A stretch of 10,331 bases of DNA, from positions 1-10,331 of the forward strand of contig JAPOSK010000057.1 in assembly GCA_026709725.1 (NCBI GenBank), in the 5' to 3' direction. Under the pieces are notes generated by a model, which saw nothing but the letters and a program-made list of their open reading frames with translations, did not search any database and was not told the DNA's origin. Positions 5,650 through 10,331 of the stretch are shown here, piece after piece (position 1 is the stretch's first letter; each line of letters starts with the position of its first letter). The position numbers were made by a program, and so were the translations under genes. This DNA is from Paracoccaceae bacterium (GTDB lineage Bacteria; Pseudomonadota; Alphaproteobacteria; Rhodobacterales; Rhodobacteraceae).

Positions 5650-8600
5650 TCATTCAAACTCGAGCAGGAGATCCTTTGCGTCGACAAGTGAACCTGGCCG
5701 CACATGGACGGTCTTGATAACCCCCGACCGGTCCGCATGCAGGCTGGTCTCCATCTTCATCGCCTCAATCGTCACAAGAAGATCACCGTTCTTGACCGTG
5801 GTGCCGGGGACAGCACTGACCTGCGCGACCATACCCGGCATGGGAGCACCAAGATGGTCAGGATTGCCTTCGGTCGCCTTGAGGAGCGTGGTTGTCGCTG
5901 TGGCGGATGATCGGTCCTTGACACGGATCACGCGAGACTGGCCGTTGAGTTCAAAGAACACACGCACAGAGCCGTCCGCATGCGCCTCACCGATGGCCTG
6001 CAAACTGATCTCCAGTGTGACACCCGGATCAATTTCGACAGAAATCTCCTGACCCGGCTCCATGCCATAGAAAAAGACATCGGTCGGCAGAGCGCGCACA
6101 GGACCGTAGCGATGATGACGATTGATATAATCCTCAAAGACACGTGGATACATCAGAAAGCCGCAGAGATCCTCATCGTCCACGTCATAGCCATCAAGGA
6201 TCTGGCCTGCTTCCATACGTCTGGCCTCAAGATCAATCGGTTCAAGGGTCAGGCCCGGACGGGTGGTGAGCGGTGTCTCATCCCTGAGAATCTTTTTTTG
6301 AATGGCCGGGGGCCAGCCACTCGGCGGCTGCCCGAGATTGCCCATCATCATGTCGATAACACTGTCAGGGAAAGACATTTCAAAGTCGGGGTCAGCCACC
6401 TGATCAACCGTGAGATCCTGGGCAACCATCATGAGAGCCATATCACCGACAACTTTCGATGTCGGAGTGACCTTGACGATGTCGCCGAACATCGCATTGA
6501 CCTCAGCATAGGCAACTGCAACCTCCTGCCAGCGATCACTCAGTCCCATTGAATGGGCCTGGGCCTTGAGATTGGTGAACTGTCCACCGGGCATTTCGTG
6601 CAGATAGACCTCTGATGATGGAGCCTGCAGACCGGACTCAAAGGCCGCATAGTATGCGCGTACATGTTCCCAGTAATCGGAGAGTTCCCGCAGCCGGCCA
6701 GAATCAAAGCCCGTTGCTCTTGGGGTCTGTTCCAGCATGGCAACGACCGTGCCGAATGTTGGCTGGGAGGTATTTCCCGAGAGGGCATCCATCGCACAAT
6801 CGACGGCATCGACGCCGGCCTCAGCTGCCGTAATGACTGAAGCGCACCCACGCCCTGATGTGTCAGGAGGGTGAAAATGAATCGGCATGCGGACCTCGGC
6901 CTTGAGAGCCTCAATCAGAACCGTGGCAGCGCGCGGCTTGAGAAGACCGGCCATATCCTTGATCGCCAGGATATGGCAGCCAGCGGTTTCGAGTTCGCGG
7001 GCCATCGTCAGGTAGTAATCGAGATTGTACTGCGATCGATTGCGGTCGAAGAGATCGCCTGTGTAGCAGATGGCCGCTTCACAGAGTCTGCCCGATGCAA
7101 GGGTCGCATCCATCGCCACACGCATGTTCTCGACCCAGTTCAGCGGGTCAAATATCCGGAAGATATCAATGCCCTTGCGGGCAGCGGTTGCAACGAAGAA
7201 TTCTACAACATTGTCCGGGTAGTTGGTGTACCCCACACCATTGGAGGCCCGGAGCAGCATCTGCAGACAGTGGTTTGGCATGCGTTCACGAAGATCACGC
7301 AGCCGTTGCCAGGGACATTCCTCAAGAAATCGATAGGCCACATCAAACGTTGCACCGCCCCAGCATTCGACCGAAAAAAGTTCAGGCAGAAGGCCTGCGT
7401 AGGCCGGTGCAACTCGGATCATGTCCAGTGAACGCATCCGCGTTGCGAGCAATGACTGGTGTGCATCGCGCATTGTTGTATCGGTCACAAGAACGCGCTC
7501 CTCGGATCGCATCCACGCAACAAACCCATCCGGCCCCCTGTCGACAAGAATTTGCCGGGTTCCACCCGCCGGCCTGGTTCCCTCAAGAGAGGGCGGGCGC
7601 GGGATTTTCGGGCGGGCCGGATGACGGTGCGGCCGGTCCAGTGTCTCGGCATGACCATTGACCGTCACATCGGCAATATAGGTCAGGAGGCGGGTTGCCC
7701 GGTCACGGCGTTCATGGAACGCAAAAAGTTCAGGCGTTTCATCAATGAACATGGTATGGTACCGGAGTTCACGAAAATCCGGATGCTTGAGGAGATTCTC
7801 GACAAATGCGATATTGGTCGACACTCCCCGAATGCGGAATTCGCGAAGAGCCCGGTCCATCCGCGCGATTGCAGCCTCGGCGGTCGGGGCCCATGCCGTG
7901 ACCTTCTCCAGCAGCGAATCGTAGTAGCGTGTGATGACAGCACCGGAATAGGCCGTTCCGCCATCAAGCCGGATGCCCATGCCTGTGGCTCCGCGATACG
8001 CCGTGATTCGACCGTAATCGGGGATGAAGTTGTTCTGTGGATCCTCAGTCGTGATGCGACACTGAATCGCATGACCGGTGAGCTTGACATCATCCTGGGA
8101 CGGGGTGCCGGTGGCTTCCGCAAGCGTTCGGCCTTCGGCAATCAGGATCTGGGTCCGGACAATATCAATCCCCGTCACTTCCTCGGTGACCGTATGTTCC
8201 ACCTGGATACGCGGATTGACCTCAATGAAGTAGAACCGGTCATCAGCCATATCAAGCAGAAACTCAACAGTCCCCGCACATTCATAACCCACTTCCCGGG
8301 CAATGGCGGTCCCAAGACGGCAAACCTCTGCCCGCTGCCGGGGCGTCAGATACGGTGCGGGAGCCCGCTCCACAACCTTCTGATTGCGGCGCTGAACCGA
8401 ACAGTCCCGTTCCCAGAGATGGTATATTGACCCGTGACAATCACCGAGAATCTGGACCTCGACATGCCGGGCCCGCCTGATCATCTTTTCGAGATACCCC
8501 TCGCCGTTACCGAAGGCCGCCTCCGCTTCCCGCTGGCCCTCGCGGATCTTGCTCTCGAGCTCATCGGCCCCCTTGATGGTCCGCATGCCACGGCCTCCAC

Positions 8601-9111
8601 CACCCCAGGAAGCCTTGAGCATCAGGGGGTAACCGATCGCTTCTGCTTCTCTCCGGGCCGTATCCATGTCTTCACTCAGGACATCGGTTGCAGGGATGAC
8701 CGGCACACCCGCCGCGATCGCCACCCTGCGGGCCGAAGCCTTGTCACCAACGGCGCGCATGGTTGCGGCGCTCGGGCCGATAAATGCAATGCCCGCCTCT
8801 GTGCATGCATCAACAAAGTCGGGATTCTCCGAAAGAAGGCCATAGCCGGGATGGATGGCATCAGCTTTGGCATGACGGGCAACACGAATGATCTCATCAA
8901 TCGATAGATAGGCCGCGACCGGGCCCAGACCATCCCCGATCTTGTAGGCCTCATCAGACTTGTAGCGGTGCAGGCTTAATTTATCCTCTTCAGCGTAGAC
9001 CGCCACTGTCCGGATGTCGAGTTCATTTGCCGCCCGCAGGACCCGAATGGCGATCTCGCTGCGATTCGCAACGAGCAGCTTCTGTATCTTGCGCGGTGGA
9101 CTCTTCATCAT
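5650..9111 (-). CDS. pyc: Pyruvate carboxylase, single-chain, with altered metal-site motif
   Basis: Pyruvate carboxylase converts pyruvate, bicarbonate and ATP to oxaloacetate, refilling the TCA cycle. It is 1153 residues, the normal single-chain length. Biotin carboxylase domain (1 to about 460): KLLVANRSEIAIRV start, glycine-rich ATP loop SWGGGGRGM (168-176), catalytic EVNPRIQVEHT with Glu297, Arg301 and Glu305. A linker/allosteric region (about 460-540) precedes the carboxyltransferase domain: DTTMRDAHQS with Asp549, Arg621, Tyr628, Lys718 in AIKDMAGLLKP, Thr882 and Ser885. The C-terminal biotin carrier has the AMKM motif with Lys1119. From the carboxyltransferase domain onward these numbers match the Rhizobium etli enzyme. 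The oddity is HPPDTSG at 747-753 where the family has HTHDTSG: His747 is kept but the second metal His is Pro749. Start is ATG at 9111 or the next codon. It follows atpC after 161 bases and converges on the SDR gene. Confidence 0.95.
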   Translation of the reverse strand: MMKSPPRKIQKLLVANRSEIAIRVLRAANELDIRTVAVYAEEDKLSLHRYKSDEAYKIGDGLGPVAAYLSIDEIIRVARHAKADAIHPGYGLLSENPDFVDACTEAGIAFIGPSAATMRAVGDKASARRVAIAAGVPVIPATDVLSEDMDTARREAEAIGYPLMLKASWGGGGRGMRTIKGADELESKIREGQREAEAAFGNGEGYLEKMIRRARHVEVQILGDCHGSIYHLWERDCSVQRRNQKVVERAPAPYLTPRQRAEVCRLGTAIAREVGYECAGTVEFLLDMADDRFYFIEVNPRIQVEHTVTEEVTGIDIVRTQILIAEGRTLAEATGTPSQDDVKLTGHAIQCRITTEDPQNNFIPDYGRITAYRGATGMGIRLDGGTAYSGAVITRYYDSLLEKVTAWAPTAEAAIARMDRALREFRIRGVSTNIAFVENLLKHPDFRELRYHTMFIDETPELFAFHERRDRATRLLTYIADVTVNGHAETLDRPHRHPARPKIPRPPSLEGTRPAGGTRQILVDRGPDGFVAWMRSEERVLVTDTTMRDAHQSLLATRMRSLDMIRVAPAYAGLLPELFSVECWGGATFDVAYRFLEECPWQRLRDLRERMPNHCLQMLLRASNGVGYTNYPDNVVEFFVATAARKGIDIFRIFDPLNWVENMRVAMDATLASGRLCEAAICYTGDLFDRNRSQYNLDYYLTMARELETAGCHILAIKDMAGLLKPRAATVLIEALKAEVRMPIHFHPPDTSGRGCASVITAAEAGVDAVDCAMDALSGNTSQPTFGTVVAMLEQTPRATGFDSGRLRELSDYWEHVRAYYAAFESGLQAPSSEVYLHEMPGGQFTNLKAQAHSMGLSDRWQEVAVAYAEVNAMFGDIVKVTPTSKVVGDMALMMVAQDLTVDQVADPDFEMSFPDSVIDMMMGNLGQPPSGWPPAIQKKILRDETPLTTRPGLTLEPIDLEARRMEAGQILDGYDVDDEDLCGFLMYPRVFEDYINRHHRYGPVRALPTDVFFYGMEPGQEISVEIDPGVTLEISLQAIGEAHADGSVRVFFELNGQSRVIRVKDRSSATATTTLLKATEGNPDHLGAPMPGMVAQVSAVPGTTVKNGDLLVTIEAMKMETSLHADRSGVIKTVHVRPGSLVDAKDLLLEFE

Positions 9112-9272
9112 GGGGTGACGCTTTCAACAGCACCGGGTCGCCACCGGAAGACAGGCAACGAGCAGGGGCGACAGGGGAAACAGTGGCAGTCCAGCAGCCC
9201 CGCATCTCCCGAGAGGAACATGGTGTGGCAGCAGGGGAAAGGACACGACTGACGGGAGGACGACACCGCTGA
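9112..9272. other. Spacer between atpC and pyruvate carboxylase gene
   Basis: This 161-base gap between two minus-strand genes holds no recognised gene. I see no strong promoter boxes and no hairpin followed by a T-run, so I cannot tell whether pyc is read through from the atp operon or has its own promoter. A 9-base string CAGGGGAAA occurs twice (9172-9180 and 9232-9240), probably by chance in this biased sequence. Confidence 0.4.
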
Positions 9273-9662
9273 CTAAAGATCAAGTCGGCTTCCGGTCGCA
9301 ACGAGACGTGCATGATAGCGGGAGAGGGCGTCTTTGCGTGACCCTTCTGCCGCCTCTGCAAGTGCCGCCGCAGAACCAATCATCGCAGTCATGATCTCAT
9401 GATCAACCTCGTCCTGATCAAAGGCCTGTTCTGCCAGGACCGTAAGGCTTGTGCCGGTGATTTCGGCTGTACCCCCCGAGATGACGAATCGATGGGTTTC
9501 CCCATCGGTCGACGCAACGGTCAGAATGCCCGGACAGAGTGCGGTCAGAACTGGCGCATGATCGGGCATCACCGTCATATCACCCTCGCTGCCGGGCAGT
9601 TCGGCGGATGCGGCGGCAAGTGATGCCAGCGCACGCTCGGGAGAAACCAGGTCAAACTGCAT
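9273..9662 (-). CDS. atpC: ATP synthase F1 subunit epsilon
   Basis: Epsilon is part of the central stalk of F1Fo ATP synthase and can inhibit ATP hydrolysis. The protein has 129 residues, slightly short but normal for alphaproteobacteria. The N-terminal beta-sandwich domain is clear: FDLVSPERAL (3-12), G-S-E-G-D-M-T-V-M-P-D-H-A-P-V-L-T-A-L and FVISGGTAEI. The C-terminal part (about 85 onward, Ala-, Asp- and Glu-rich) is the usual helical region. I chose the ATG at 9660-9662 because AGAAGGA lies just upstream, inside the 13-base gap after the atpD stop. A longer frame reaching back to 9734 would overlap atpD and add residues not found in the family. Its place right after atpD is the standard atpHAGDC order. 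Confidence 0.93.
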   Translation of the reverse strand: MQFDLVSPERALASLAAASAELPGSEGDMTVMPDHAPVLTALCPGILTVASTDGETHRFVISGGTAEITGTSLTVLAEQAFDQDEVDHEIMTAMIGSAAALAEAAEGSRKDALSRYHARLVATGSRLDL

Positions 9663-9675
9663 CGCTGTGTCCTTC

Positions 9676-10331
<656 letters not shown>

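Noticed and set aside
5630..5651. Direct repeat GACAGGCTC (5630-5638 and 5643-5651) between the convergent SDR and pyruvate carboxylase genes
   Set aside because: Nine bases only, no hairpin and no T-run, so neither a terminator nor an attachment site is supported.
5980..8907. Several plus-strand frames of 100-320 codons opposite the pyruvate carboxylase gene
   Set aside because: They are antisense shadows of a 1153-codon gene with a clear domain series; none shows a known family.
9027..9272. Plus-strand frame across the atpC-pyc spacer
   Set aside because: Partly antisense to pyruvate carboxylase, low-complexity composition, no ribosome binding site or recognisable domain.

Overview
The window most likely comes from an alphaproteobacterium. 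The atpD-atpC gene order, a Rhizobium-type single-chain pyruvate carboxylase, an Agrobacterium-type uronate dehydrogenase-like protein and the UgpC/MalK-type sugar ABC ATPase all point that way. The taxon below class level cannot be read from the sequence. Most of the window is ordinary metabolic chromosome. I see no phage, IS element, CRISPR array, tRNA or rRNA.

Layout. Plus strand, 1-2551: the last residues of a sugar ABC permease, its ATPase (114-1217), then nagA (1373-2551). Together they suggest uptake and breakdown of an N-acetylglucosamine-containing sugar. From 2552 to 3744 coding is sparse. It holds a small minus-strand gene for a coiled-coil protein with a C-terminal membrane anchor (2983-3312), a decayed partial tandem copy of it (about 2801-2973), and a possible short minus-strand ORF (2618-2776). 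The upstream part (3313-3744) has only a promoter for the coiled-coil gene and a doubtful ORF. Plus strand, 3745-5630: prs (PRPP synthetase), then a uronate dehydrogenase-like SDR. Minus strand, 10290-5650: the 3' part of atpD, complete atpC, then a 1153-residue pyruvate carboxylase that converges on the SDR gene.

The genes fall into a few functional groups: sugar import plus amino-sugar deacetylation, nucleotide precursor supply (Prs), uronate oxidation, anaplerosis (pyruvate to oxaloacetate) and ATP synthesis. Apart from transporter plus nagA and atpD plus atpC, the neighbours need not cooperate.

Main points for a second look. (1) The pyruvate carboxylase has H-P-P-D-T-S-G where the family has H-T-H-D-T-S-G, so one of four metal ligands of the carboxyltransferase site is replaced by proline although the other catalytic residues I checked are present. 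(2) The small coiled-coil gene has a TTGACC-N17-TATATA promoter placed so that transcription should begin at or next to its ATG, which predicts a leaderless mRNA. (3) The same gene carries an exact 41-bp internal duplication and a frameshifted tandem relic. (4) The atpD reading frame breaks off at about 10276 into unrelated sequence with stops and a small hairpin, probably a contig-end artefact. I found no clear new multi-gene system.
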